From Akkermansia muciniphila (GTDB lineage: Bacteria > Verrucomicrobiota > Kiritimatiellia > RFP12 > JAAYNR01), in contig CAMBQN010000006.1 of the NCBI GenBank assembly GCA_945870025.1, positions 1-64,000 on the forward strand: a stretch of DNA of 64,000 nucleotides. Reading direction: 5' to 3'. The translations under genes and the position numbers were made by a program. Positions 8,801-16,787 of the stretch are shown piece after piece. The notes beneath the pieces are model-generated. The model was not told the DNA's origin and did not search any database. It saw only the letters and a program-made list of their open reading frames with translations. Position 1 is the first letter of the stretch. Every line of letters starts with the position of its first letter.

Positions 8801-9625
8801 CAGCAGATTCGTCTCCATGCACTTCTGCCAGAACCAGTAACCTTCGGGACTGATGCAGTCCGCCACTTCGGTGGGTGTGCGGCCCACACTGCTCTTGGCC
8901 TTTTCGAACCCGGCCACCATCGGCAGCTCGATGCCGTCCACGTCGCCGACGGCGTTATTCAAGATGACCACGCAGTTCGGCTGAAGCGATTTGATATGCG
9001 CTTTCAATGCCTCCTTTTCGCCACCCCCCTGATCGAGCCAGATCTCGTCGATCTTGCCATACCGGGTCAGCAACTCGGTGAACTGCTTCTTCATGAACTC
9101 AACGCGGTCAACGTTGAGAGCTTCCGGCGGCAGTGCGTGAAGATCGGGCTTGCCCTTCGGCATGGCTTGCTGCCGTCCCGGGGCAAGGCCGGGTTGCGGC
9201 ACGTAATTCCCTGGTAGGCAGTAATAGAACCCCACCTTCATGCCCCGCGCGCGGAAGGCGTCCACAAATTCACGGGCGATGTCGCCCTTGCCGTTGTGGT
9301 AGTTCGTGAACGCCTGCATCCCGTGGGTCGTGGTGTCGCTCTGCCACAAACACCAGCCGCTGGTATGCTTGACCGTCAGTATGGCGTATTCCATCCCCGC
9401 CTCGCGCGCGACATCGGCCCACTGACCGCAATCGAGCTTGGTCGGCGCGAACGTCGCCGGATCCTCATGGCCGGTCGCCCATTGCAGATCGTGAAAGGTA
9501 GCCATGCCGAAGTGGATAAACAGTCCGAACCGCCACTGCAGGAACTCCTCCTGCAACTGGAGCAGCGGCTTGACTTCCTCAACTACGGGTTTGGACGCGG
9601 GCGTTTCCCCCGACTTTCGGGTCAT
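5885..9625 (-). CDS. Fusion of GH29 alpha-L-fucosidase-like and GH78 alpha-L-rhamnosidase domains
   Basis: The 1246-residue protein starts at ATG 9625 behind GAAGGAG. Residues about 20-325 are GH29-like (EEFLQWRFGLFIHFGMATFH near the start; EIWLDQGGG as the likely nucleophile region). From about 330 the sequence follows GH78 enzymes: N-terminal beta domains (GLRCEYQQAPLGID, PRLSWRLESS), the jelly-roll domain, then the (alpha/alpha)6 catalytic domain with SDCPDRERGAYVCYG near residue 835, the place of the general acid in DCPxRdE. No signal peptide is seen. Both activities release 6-deoxy-L-sugars, so one polypeptide may trim fucosylated and rhamnosylated chains. It is the last gene of the long cluster before hipBA. 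Confidence 0.88.
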   Translation of the reverse strand: MTRKSGETPASKPVVEEVKPLLQLQEEFLQWRFGLFIHFGMATFHDLQWATGHEDPATFAPTKLDCGQWADVAREAGMEYAILTVKHTSGWCLWQSDTTTHGMQAFTNYHNGKGDIAREFVDAFRARGMKVGFYYCLPGNYVPQPGLAPGRQQAMPKGKPDLHALPPEALNVDRVEFMKKQFTELLTRYGKIDEIWLDQGGGEKEALKAHIKSLQPNCVVILNNAVGDVDGIELPMVAGFEKAKSSVGRTPTEVADCISPEGYWFWQKCMETNLLTSAEIVGRVTYFNSKRANYLLDVPPDMSGQLPPIFVERMKEVGAMIGAGVARAALTPAGLRCEYQQAPLGIDETKPRLSWRLESSDPAARGLRQTAYQLLVASSRQALDNDQGDLWDSGRISGQANRCEYAGKPLTSRLACHWKVRAWDQDGKVSAWSAPALWTMGLLRPDDWSAKWILEDDAPPEQEPIAPLFRKTFDLSAAPVRATVYVSSVGYHELYLNGQKVGRDVLAPQVTVMDLYVFYVTHDVSALVKEGQNCLGLWLGDGFVGRFFPDSRPQGIVQLEIECRDGSRVTITSDETWKTRPSPIRRIGGFKFCDYGGERWDGSRELPDWCRAAHDDMGWKPVRVRTAGTPTRREALEADLPDRLKVYTPAGTPVLRAQMIPPNIVIREVQPKAVQAEPNQIWLVDMGQMITGWFTFAGQGTPGQVITLDYMQAFAPYDAKPAGMVTVDFVDLVDPDASGRVRFCNKFNYHTFRYVRIKGLVQAPDAGQIKAMLLGTGLTPAFSFSCSNDLANRIHQASMNTFLANSFGGYISDCPDRERGAYVCYGLYYAPFLMQHFVEGVVFLEKMVRDGVDAQRQDGLSATCSPVGYGGGALWTFQNGGGYVFVQTPWQIYLYTGDKRALEMSLAASEKYLTRMEQYFDEKAGIPSHNDGPWCYLYLDFIADWLAEGVEGADRYGQSAEAKMIQTNCMYIVSLDRLSKRLEVLGDGKSAARYRAKAEAQRRLFHANCYKKSAANYGIDHMTYLAEPLLAEVPPKDEEDAVFRSLENHIRVVANGHPQSGDGGMHNLLRYLLARNRPDLVYLMVNQTDRPSWGAMVKNGDAAIWEDWIMSPDEEPPHSRSHAGLGSIGEWFINGLAGIQYDPAQPGFQHAVLRPFIPPDMDSLAASSDSVYGTISIRWKKDGGAVTLEVAVPPNTTATLFLLTQKPDAVTEAGRPLAGARGVKLLGVVEGTVSVALDSGAYAFAW

Positions 9626-9661
9626 CCTTTGCTCCTTCTCTAGCTTCCGGATTGATCAATT

Positions 9662-11533
9662 TCATGATTTCTTCTTGTTTGGAGCTGTGATGTAGGCCGG
9701 AGGTGTCGGAAGAATTCGTGTCACCCCATTGAAGAGCGGTTTGCCTTCGGGGCGTGGCGCGCTGCCAACAATGGTGTTGCCGACCCAGTCGAAGGTCAGG
9801 TCTACAACAGGAACAATCTTCTCTTTCCACAGCCCGGCAGGGACATGGGTGAAGCTCATGAGCGGATACGTGATGGTCAGCTCGTCGCCCGGCTTGGCGT
9901 TGTCGAAACGGACATAGGCACCTGACCAAACCGCCTTCACCTCGCGTGTGCCAACGAAGGCGCGGACGCGATCACGCGACGCCCAGTGCGGGGGACGGAG
10001 GAAGAAGGTCTCAGCGACCGCTGCCTGCATTGTCAGTCGGCCGGCGTCGGGCAGGAATGACACCACCCGGCCCCAGCGCGATTGCCGGTTGAAGGAAAGG
10101 TTTACGTAAACTCCGGCCGGGCCCAACTTCGAAGCATCGAGGCGGTCAATGGTGTTGTTCCACGCGGTGTAAATGGCGCGCATGCCTTCGGGTGCACAGC
10201 ACCCGGCCAGACCGGCGTAAAAGCCTTTGAGCCTGCTGTTCTCGTAGTCATCGAGACCGGTGTAGCTCTGGATGCCGCCTTCGAACTTGTGCAGTTCGGC
10301 AAGCCCGGCCTGAATGTTCTCTTCGCCAGCCTCGGCATTGACCCGGCGATACTCGGCCTCGAACTCGGGCGTCATGATGAACTGCAGAAGGCTGATCCTG
10401 TTGCGCAGGTAGCGCTCCACAAAGTCGAAATACTCGGGATGTCCACCGCGGGCAATGGCAGCGGCATTGGACATCATGTCCGAGGTCAGGCACGTCTCAT
10501 CCGTGGGCTGGGTCGGCGTCATGGCCGGGAACCAGCCGGTTCCGGTTCCCAGCGTCAGCATCCAGTCCCATGATCGCTTGACAAAAGCCGTGTAGCGTTC
10601 ATCGCCAGTGACCAGAGCAAGCTCGGCAATGCCCCAGAGCGCGTGCATGGTGGTGTGGCTGTGGCCACCAAGGAAATTGCCGTCTGCGCCGAAGCGCAGC
10701 CCATCGGGCTGACTGCCAGCCATGATGCCTTCGGCATACGCCTTGGCAAAAGCAATCGCCTCAACATCGCCGGTGGCGCGAAAATAGTTGATCAAGGCGA
10801 TAATGACCGGCGCCGGCATCTTGTTCCACCACTCATTGGGTACCACCGTGCCGTCCAGCTTCATCGCGCCCAGGCCGGCAGGGAAATAACAGCAATCGGG
10901 CGTAGGATAGATGGCCAGTTTTTTCAGCCGCTGCATGATCAATTGCGCAGTGGCCTTGGCTTCCGGGTTGTGCGTGCGTCGGAACTCTTCGGCCAGTGCG
11001 AACAGGATTTTGGTCGCACCCCAGACGTGGTAACAGTATTCCTCCTTCGAATATATCTTGTGAATATTGCCTTCATTATAGCAACCCGGATGCGCCAGCA
11101 CCGTGCCATCAGGCTGGACGTAGTCGAGCAGGCGCTGATGAAAGCCTGCTTCCACGTCCTGGCCTGCCTTCGAGCCGCTGATTTCCCGCATGAAATACCA
11201 TTCCCAGTTCAGGCGCGCATCCGTGTCGCACGGGACCACGACATCGTGACCGGTTGGCACTGGCGGACATCGCAGCGGATAGCACTGGAACACCGGCTCG
11301 TAATTCAACTCCTTCCTCGGCGTGCGGATAAGGTAATTCATGGCCCATTGCGCCATGCGCTGCAGATCAATATCACCTTGCGGCAGTTGCGCTGGAAGCG
11401 GGGAGATGTGCGTAGGCGCTTCAACCGCAACCTTCACCTCCCCGACGGTGCCGGTTAAACCGAGAATCTTTTCCGACAAGTGTTTCGGAATGGCGGTCTG
11501 ATCTGACATAGTAGGTTTCTGCTGTCGAGGCAT
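9662..11533 (-). CDS. GH127-like (DUF1680) beta-L-arabinofuranosidase family protein
   Basis: The 623-residue protein starts at ATG 11533 with GGAAAGGA upstream; Met9 is an alternative. The long helical region (HTTMHALWGIAELALVTGDE), the segment ETCLTSDMM and the paired cysteines in GCCAPEGMRAIYTAWNNT match the pattern of GH127/GH146 enzymes, in which a zinc-bound cysteine is the nucleophile. The C-terminal part is beta-rich. There is no signal peptide. It lies 36 bp before the GH29-GH78 gene and 43 bp after a small ORF, within the same transcription unit. Family assignment is good; arabinose specificity is inferred. Confidence 0.75.
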   Translation of the reverse strand: MPRQQKPTMSDQTAIPKHLSEKILGLTGTVGEVKVAVEAPTHISPLPAQLPQGDIDLQRMAQWAMNYLIRTPRKELNYEPVFQCYPLRCPPVPTGHDVVVPCDTDARLNWEWYFMREISGSKAGQDVEAGFHQRLLDYVQPDGTVLAHPGCYNEGNIHKIYSKEEYCYHVWGATKILFALAEEFRRTHNPEAKATAQLIMQRLKKLAIYPTPDCCYFPAGLGAMKLDGTVVPNEWWNKMPAPVIIALINYFRATGDVEAIAFAKAYAEGIMAGSQPDGLRFGADGNFLGGHSHTTMHALWGIAELALVTGDERYTAFVKRSWDWMLTLGTGTGWFPAMTPTQPTDETCLTSDMMSNAAAIARGGHPEYFDFVERYLRNRISLLQFIMTPEFEAEYRRVNAEAGEENIQAGLAELHKFEGGIQSYTGLDDYENSRLKGFYAGLAGCCAPEGMRAIYTAWNNTIDRLDASKLGPAGVYVNLSFNRQSRWGRVVSFLPDAGRLTMQAAVAETFFLRPPHWASRDRVRAFVGTREVKAVWSGAYVRFDNAKPGDELTITYPLMSFTHVPAGLWKEKIVPVVDLTFDWVGNTIVGSAPRPEGKPLFNGVTRILPTPPAYITAPNKKKS

Positions 11534-11576
11534 TGGTTTGTCCTTTCCTAATGGCTGTTCACTTCATCTCCGTCAT

Positions 11577-11771
11577 TCACTCCTTCATCACCTTCTGCAC
11601 CTCCGCCGGCGACAGCGCCCTGCAGTACTCCACAATCACGGAGCCCGGGCGGTCGTCGATCACGACCTTGAACTTTTGCAGTTCGGCACCTTTCATCACC
11701 AGCGGCGCGTCGGGCTCATACGCGCGCAACCGGATTGAACGACGATGGTGGATGGCTGGATTGTCAATCAT
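11577..11771 (-). CDS. Small coupled protein of unknown function (64 aa)
   Basis: The ATG overlaps the stop codon of the preceding GH36 gene (ATGA), with AGGAAG just upstream inside that gene, so it has a proper coupled start. The composition is ordinary for a protein (VMKGAELQKFKVVIDDRPGS, ALSPAEVQKVMKE). I do not recognise a family. It could be a small accessory protein, or a C-terminal piece split from the GH36 protein by a frameshift. Confidence 0.6.
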   Translation of the reverse strand: MIDNPAIHHRRSIRLRAYEPDAPLVMKGAELQKFKVVIDDRPGSVIVEYCRALSPAEVQKVMKE

Positions 11772-14305
11772 TGCTTCCTATAAAACACCAGCCTACTCTC
11801 CGGTGCCTGCTCCATCTCTACGCGCACGCCACGTTCGCCAAGCTCCTTACCGCTCTGCTTCCAGGTCTTGCCGGTGTCGGCATCCTGCAGCTCGTACGCC
11901 GCGGCCGGATCGAGCCCCTGCAGCCGGAACGCGGCATTAATGAACGGCGCATCCTTGCGCCGAAAGGCCAGCAACATTCCTTCCCCGAGATCCGGCCGAT
12001 GGTACTGCATGACCAGCCAGACATCCGATGCGGGCGTACCCACCGTGAGCGGATAGTAGTCGCCATAGAAGAACGGCCGGGCGCGCTTGTACTCCTCGAT
12101 CATCCGACGCTGCCAGTCCCACGGATGATCAGGCACGCCGTCGCCCTGGTTGAAATAGATCGGGAACTCAAGGCTCGCGGAGAGGTTGCTGCGAACATTG
12201 TACGTGTCGCCGCGCCGCGGATCATGCGTCCCACCGCACGTGCCGCAACCGTGGACCGGCAGCCAGTACGACAGCCCGTGCGTCTGCACCTGGCAGCCGG
12301 CTGGATCGAAACCGGGGCCACACTGGTAATCGCTGCGCCACAGCGGAATGCTGCGGCTGACCGTCTCCAGATCGATGCGCCGCCCGCCGCTGGCGCAGTT
12401 ATCGATCAGCAACCCCGGATGCCGCCGGAGCAGCTCGTCCCAGAACTCGTAGTGCCCTTCCACGTAGCGAATCTCCGCCATGCCCTGCCGATCCGGCGCA
12501 TCCGCCGCGCGCCAGTATGGCAGCGGCTCAAAGTTGAAATCCTGACGATAGCAGTCGATCCCCACCTCCCGGATCATGTTCGAGATAAAATCCGTCAGGA
12601 AGCGACGCGCTGCCGGGTTGCCTAGATTGTAGAGCAGGCTGGCGCCGGGTTTGCGCTCGCCCAGGAACCACTCGGGATGCTCGATCGTCCACGGTGTGTC
12701 GGTCAGTGCCCGCTCGGGCTCAAACCAGAGCAAAAACTTCAGCCCCGCCGCGTGCGCGGCATCCGCCAGCGGCTTCAGGCCATTGGGATGAGCACGCGGA
12801 TTGATATTCCAGTGGCCGACATACTTTGCCCACTCGCCCGTGTAGACATCCGGCGAGAAACTCCCGGCCGGCCCATACCAGCCGGCGTCAATCCAGTAGT
12901 AGTCATAATCCAGCTTGTGCTTGCGAATGTCCGCAATCTGCTCCAAATGATGCACCGACTCCATCCCGCCCCAGGTGGCGGCACAGACCGGCCCGATGAC
13001 CGGCTGGCCATCCTCCGCTTTTGGCACATGGTGCGTGAGGACAAAGCGCCGCCACGTATTGTGGCCGGCCTGCGGCACGCCGTCCCAGAACAGCAGCGCG
13101 ATGCGCGGCGTGCGGATCTCCTCGCCGGGGTGCAGCTTCAGCCGTGTCAGTTCCTGGCCGACGCGAACCCGGACGGCTCTGTCGTTCTCGCGCGCGAACT
13201 CCGCAGCCCACTGCCCGCTCCACCCAATACCCACCATGACGCCCTTCTTGCCGCTCTGCAGGTTGAAGAACGGCAGCCAGGCATTGGACGACCGCCCGCC
13301 GCCCGCGGCCATCCGGATCGTCTCACCAACGGGCAGCGGCGCCACGAGGTATTCGAAATCCCCCGGCGTGCACGGCGAGCCGCGCGACCGCCGCAGAAAC
13401 GTGTCATCCATGTTCCAGGTCCGGTCCTTGTCCGCCGCCCAGTCTATGTCCAGCGGCCGGATCTCCTCGATCAGCGGCGTATCCGTCTTGCCCGTGTTGC
13501 GGAAGCGCAGCACCCACTCTACCGCCGGAAAACCGGCGAAGGTCTGCTGCTCCATTTCGCACTCCAGGCCGGATTGCGGGTCGCGCCACGTCACGACCTG
13601 CACCTTCACCCCGGCCACGCCGGGCCGGACGGCCCGCGTCACCTGCCACGAGCCGAGCAGCTCGGCCGACGCCTTGCCGCCCAGCCGGAACGAGAAGGGC
13701 GGCGTCTGTACGGGCAGGATCTCTCCCTCGTACTTACCGATCCCTGCCACGTGCCCATCCGCAAGCACCACCTCGATCTCCACCCAGTTGGCATGCGCCC
13801 AGTCGTTGTTTCCGTTCACCTCGCGGACACGCAGGACGATATCCGTCGCCCCGTTCAAGGCGACGTCCACTCGCACCGCCGGCGTATCGATGCCCATGGC
13901 GGCTGAGCGCCACAGCTCGCGGCCACCTGCCTCAACCGAGAAGATCAACCGCGCCGGGCTCCCCTTGTTGGGTTCAGCGCCCCGGGCCCCGGGGGCATCA
14001 TTCATGCCGGCCCAGGCGCGCAAGACGCGCGCGGGCTGATGGGTTCGCAGCACAATCTCGCTCTCGGCATGGGTGCCCAGTCCGATCGCGTACGTCTTGC
14101 CGGCAATCGTAAGCGGACCGTCGCCATGGACCGCCTTGTTGGCCTTCAAATCGCCCCACCCCTGCTTGCATGTGTTCACACGCAAGCCATGCAGATCACC
14201 CGGCATGCCGGCCGCCGCCGCGGCCCACTCGCCGGCGAACTGCTTCGCCGCCTCTACACCAACGGGAATCAAATCAACATCTTTCGGAAATCGTGTCTCT
14301 TTCAT
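11768..14305 (-). CDS. GH36 alpha-galactosidase-like protein with NPCBM domain
   Basis: The 845-residue protein starts at ATG 14305 behind AAGGAGA. An NPCBM-like module (about residues 35-185, GLGTHAESEIVLR) precedes the GH36 N-terminal beta domain and catalytic barrel. Family-typical catalytic segments are present: DCYRQDFNFEP with the nucleophile Asp, and LIDNCASGGRRIDLE with the acid/base Asp. WYGPAGSFSPDVY and HPEWFLGE are further barrel landmarks. No signal peptide is visible, so it acts in the cytoplasm on imported oligosaccharides. It is the nearest relative of the truncated gene at 1-1454. Gene order and 15-bp spacing place it in an operon with the next GH36 gene upstream. Confidence 0.92.
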   Translation of the reverse strand: MKETRFPKDVDLIPVGVEAAKQFAGEWAAAAAGMPGDLHGLRVNTCKQGWGDLKANKAVHGDGPLTIAGKTYAIGLGTHAESEIVLRTHQPARVLRAWAGMNDAPGARGAEPNKGSPARLIFSVEAGGRELWRSAAMGIDTPAVRVDVALNGATDIVLRVREVNGNNDWAHANWVEIEVVLADGHVAGIGKYEGEILPVQTPPFSFRLGGKASAELLGSWQVTRAVRPGVAGVKVQVVTWRDPQSGLECEMEQQTFAGFPAVEWVLRFRNTGKTDTPLIEEIRPLDIDWAADKDRTWNMDDTFLRRSRGSPCTPGDFEYLVAPLPVGETIRMAAGGGRSSNAWLPFFNLQSGKKGVMVGIGWSGQWAAEFARENDRAVRVRVGQELTRLKLHPGEEIRTPRIALLFWDGVPQAGHNTWRRFVLTHHVPKAEDGQPVIGPVCAATWGGMESVHHLEQIADIRKHKLDYDYYWIDAGWYGPAGSFSPDVYTGEWAKYVGHWNINPRAHPNGLKPLADAAHAAGLKFLLWFEPERALTDTPWTIEHPEWFLGERKPGASLLYNLGNPAARRFLTDFISNMIREVGIDCYRQDFNFEPLPYWRAADAPDRQGMAEIRYVEGHYEFWDELLRRHPGLLIDNCASGGRRIDLETVSRSIPLWRSDYQCGPGFDPAGCQVQTHGLSYWLPVHGCGTCGGTHDPRRGDTYNVRSNLSASLEFPIYFNQGDGVPDHPWDWQRRMIEEYKRARPFFYGDYYPLTVGTPASDVWLVMQYHRPDLGEGMLLAFRRKDAPFINAAFRLQGLDPAAAYELQDADTGKTWKQSGKELGERGVRVEMEQAPESRLVFYRKQ

Positions 14306-14320
14306 ATCAGTCTCCTTTTG

Positions 14321-16786
14321 TTAGTTTTCAATCCGATAGACAAACACCTTTGCCTGCGGCGCCCGGGGCATCTCCACCGGCAGTCCAGCTTCCTCAAGCT
14401 CACGGCCCGACATCTCCACGCTCCGGTCCGGTTCATCCATGTCCGTGATCCGGTAGATCGTTGCGGATTCAAGCCCGCGGAGCCGGACGCGCGCGGCCAC
14501 GAACGGACTCTCCTTGCGCCGGAACACCTGCACCACGCCCTGTCCGCGGTCCGGCCGATGGAACTGCCACGCCAACGAGTGACTCTCGGAACGGGTATGG
14601 TCCGTGAGCGGGTAGAAATCCCCGTAGAAGCAACCTGTCTGCGTCACCTGCCGCCATTCATCCGTCAGTTGCTTGAACCGGCGCCAGTCCACATCCACGC
14701 GCCGCAGGTCCTCGGTCAGCCCCGTGGCCAGAGTCAGGGAGCTACGGAAGGCGTAGTCGTCGGCCATGACACCGTGGCCGGCCGAACATTCAAACGCGCC
14801 GAAGAACGGGAGCCACTGCGCCAGCGTATGATGAAACGCCTGCTTGGCCGCCGCATCGCCGGGCCCGTAATCGGTCTTATGGATCGGAACCCCGAGTCGC
14901 ATGGTCTCCAGATCGTTACGTCGCCCGCCCGAGGAGCAGGAGTCGATCACCATATCCGGAAAACGCCGCCGCAGTTCCGACCAATAGGCCAGGTACCCCT
15001 CCACGTAGCGGATTTCCGTGAGCCCCTGACGGTCAGGCTTGTCGTTTGCCCGCCAGAACGCCAACGGATCCAGATTGAAATCCTGCCGATAGAGGTCAAT
15101 CCCCTGTTCCTGGATCGTGCGTGAGATATGCTCTACCAGCCAGTTCCATGCTGCCGGGTTGCCCAGATCGAGGAGCGACTCATTGACGTCTCCGCCCTCG
15201 TGCCGCAGCAGCCACTCCGGGTGGTTCAAGGCAAGCCATGAACCGCGATAGACGCGTTCCGGCTCGAACCAGAGCATGGAGCGGATCCCTTTTGTCCGGG
15301 CATAGTCAGAGATCTCACGGAGACCCTTAGGAAACCGCTGCTTGTCCGGCTCCCAGGTGCCGACGTTCTGCCATTGCCCGCCGCAGGGGTACCAGCCAGC
15401 GTCCATCCACCAGTAGTCGGGCCGGATGCCTTCCGTGAGATATCGGTCAATGAACGCACATTGGTTTTCCGTGGTGGCCAGGGCCATCTCGGCAAAATGC
15501 GCGCCCGTGTAGGCTGGCAGCATGGGCGGCGGCAACCCGGCCGCCACACGCGGCATATTGCACGCCATCATCCAGCGCCGCCAGAGGTTTTGTGAACGCA
15601 CGCGGTCACCGCGCCAGAACAACAGCACCGACAACGGCGTGCGCACCTCTTCGCCCGGCAACAGCTTGAACCGGGCGTCCGCCTGTCCGGCGGTAATACG
15701 GATACGGTCCAGCGTCGCCTGGAAACGCGACGCCCACTGGCCGGCCCACCCCACCACCGCGATTACGCCTCGCCGGTCTTCCACATACTCGAGATTGTAG
15801 TAGGGCCAGGCGCGATGCGTCGGCCGGCCGCCAGTCGGCGCAAAAGAGAGATCCGTGCCGGGCGTCAGCAGGACCTGCTGCGGCTGATAAGCATCCGGCG
15901 AAACCGAGTCGCCCAACTGATAGTGCAGCAGCCCCTCCGTCGGCAGCGCAATGTCCATGGAGCGAATATCCGCAAGGATCGGCGTCTCCCGCTCCCCGGC
16001 ATTGCGAAAACGAAGCATCCACTCGACCGCGGGAAACGCCGTGTACTCCTTGACCTCGATCTGCACGGCCAGCTTAGTGGCCGGATCCTGCCGGACAATC
16101 CGGTGCAGAATCCAGTCCGTCGCGCGGGACGAGGCGTCCTCAATCACCGGCCAGCTCCACAACAAATCCGCACTGGTCCGATCCCCGTACGTGAAGGAGC
16201 AGCAATCGCCGACGCCGGGCGTTCGGGCCAGCGACAACCGCGTCCCGTCGGCGAGCGTAGCCTCGATATCCACCCAGTTCGCATGGGCCCAATGCACGCT
16301 GCCAGTCACGCGCAGGACGAGTTCACGGGCGCCATTCAGATCCACATCCAGCACCGCCGGCGCATCCGTCACGGTCTGCGGTCCGCTCCGCCAGAGTTCG
16401 CGCCCATCCGCCTCGACCGAAAAGACCATCGCCTTGGAGTTGCTGCGCGTATGTGGACTGTCATCCACACCCGCCAGACCGGTCAATCGCACGCCTGCAT
16501 CCGGCAATTGAATGCGGATCACGCTGTCCGCATGCGTGCCAAACCCGTTGGCATACTGCTTACCCTGCAGGCAGAGCGGCGTCTTGAAGACGGAACGTTC
16601 GACCTGCAGCGAGCCCCACCCTTGTTTGACCACTTCTATGGCGGCCGTACGTCGGCCACTGGCCGGCGATTGACGCAAGGCCTGGAGCACCGGCGCCAGC
16701 CAGGCATCCCGATCCTGCATCTCGTCCGCAGTCACAATCGCGGCGTAGTCCATCTCGTTCTGTTTTTTCGGCGGCTGCTCATTCAT
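14321..16786 (-). CDS. GH36 alpha-galactosidase-like protein with NPCBM domain (copy A of a recent duplicate)
   Basis: The 821-residue protein has an NPCBM-type N-terminal module (about residues 35-200, NGFGTHADSVIRIQLPDAG) and a GH36 catalytic domain with DLYRQDFNLDPLAFW (nucleophile) and VIDSCSSGGRRNDLE (acid/base). By eye about nine in ten residues equal those of the product at 21002-23524. The two differ at the extreme N-terminus and in the last dozen codons, where this copy ends VFVYRIEN. It starts one base after the stop of the GH36 gene at 16788-18947. Cytoplasmic. Confidence 0.92.
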   Translation of the reverse strand: MNEQPPKKQNEMDYAAIVTADEMQDRDAWLAPVLQALRQSPASGRRTAAIEVVKQGWGSLQVERSVFKTPLCLQGKQYANGFGTHADSVIRIQLPDAGVRLTGLAGVDDSPHTRSNSKAMVFSVEADGRELWRSGPQTVTDAPAVLDVDLNGARELVLRVTGSVHWAHANWVDIEATLADGTRLSLARTPGVGDCCSFTYGDRTSADLLWSWPVIEDASSRATDWILHRIVRQDPATKLAVQIEVKEYTAFPAVEWMLRFRNAGERETPILADIRSMDIALPTEGLLHYQLGDSVSPDAYQPQQVLLTPGTDLSFAPTGGRPTHRAWPYYNLEYVEDRRGVIAVVGWAGQWASRFQATLDRIRITAGQADARFKLLPGEEVRTPLSVLLFWRGDRVRSQNLWRRWMMACNMPRVAAGLPPPMLPAYTGAHFAEMALATTENQCAFIDRYLTEGIRPDYWWMDAGWYPCGGQWQNVGTWEPDKQRFPKGLREISDYARTKGIRSMLWFEPERVYRGSWLALNHPEWLLRHEGGDVNESLLDLGNPAAWNWLVEHISRTIQEQGIDLYRQDFNLDPLAFWRANDKPDRQGLTEIRYVEGYLAYWSELRRRFPDMVIDSCSSGGRRNDLETMRLGVPIHKTDYGPGDAAAKQAFHHTLAQWLPFFGAFECSAGHGVMADDYAFRSSLTLATGLTEDLRRVDVDWRRFKQLTDEWRQVTQTGCFYGDFYPLTDHTRSESHSLAWQFHRPDRGQGVVQVFRRKESPFVAARVRLRGLESATIYRITDMDEPDRSVEMSGRELEEAGLPVEMPRAPQAKVFVYRIEN

Positions 16787-16787
16787 G

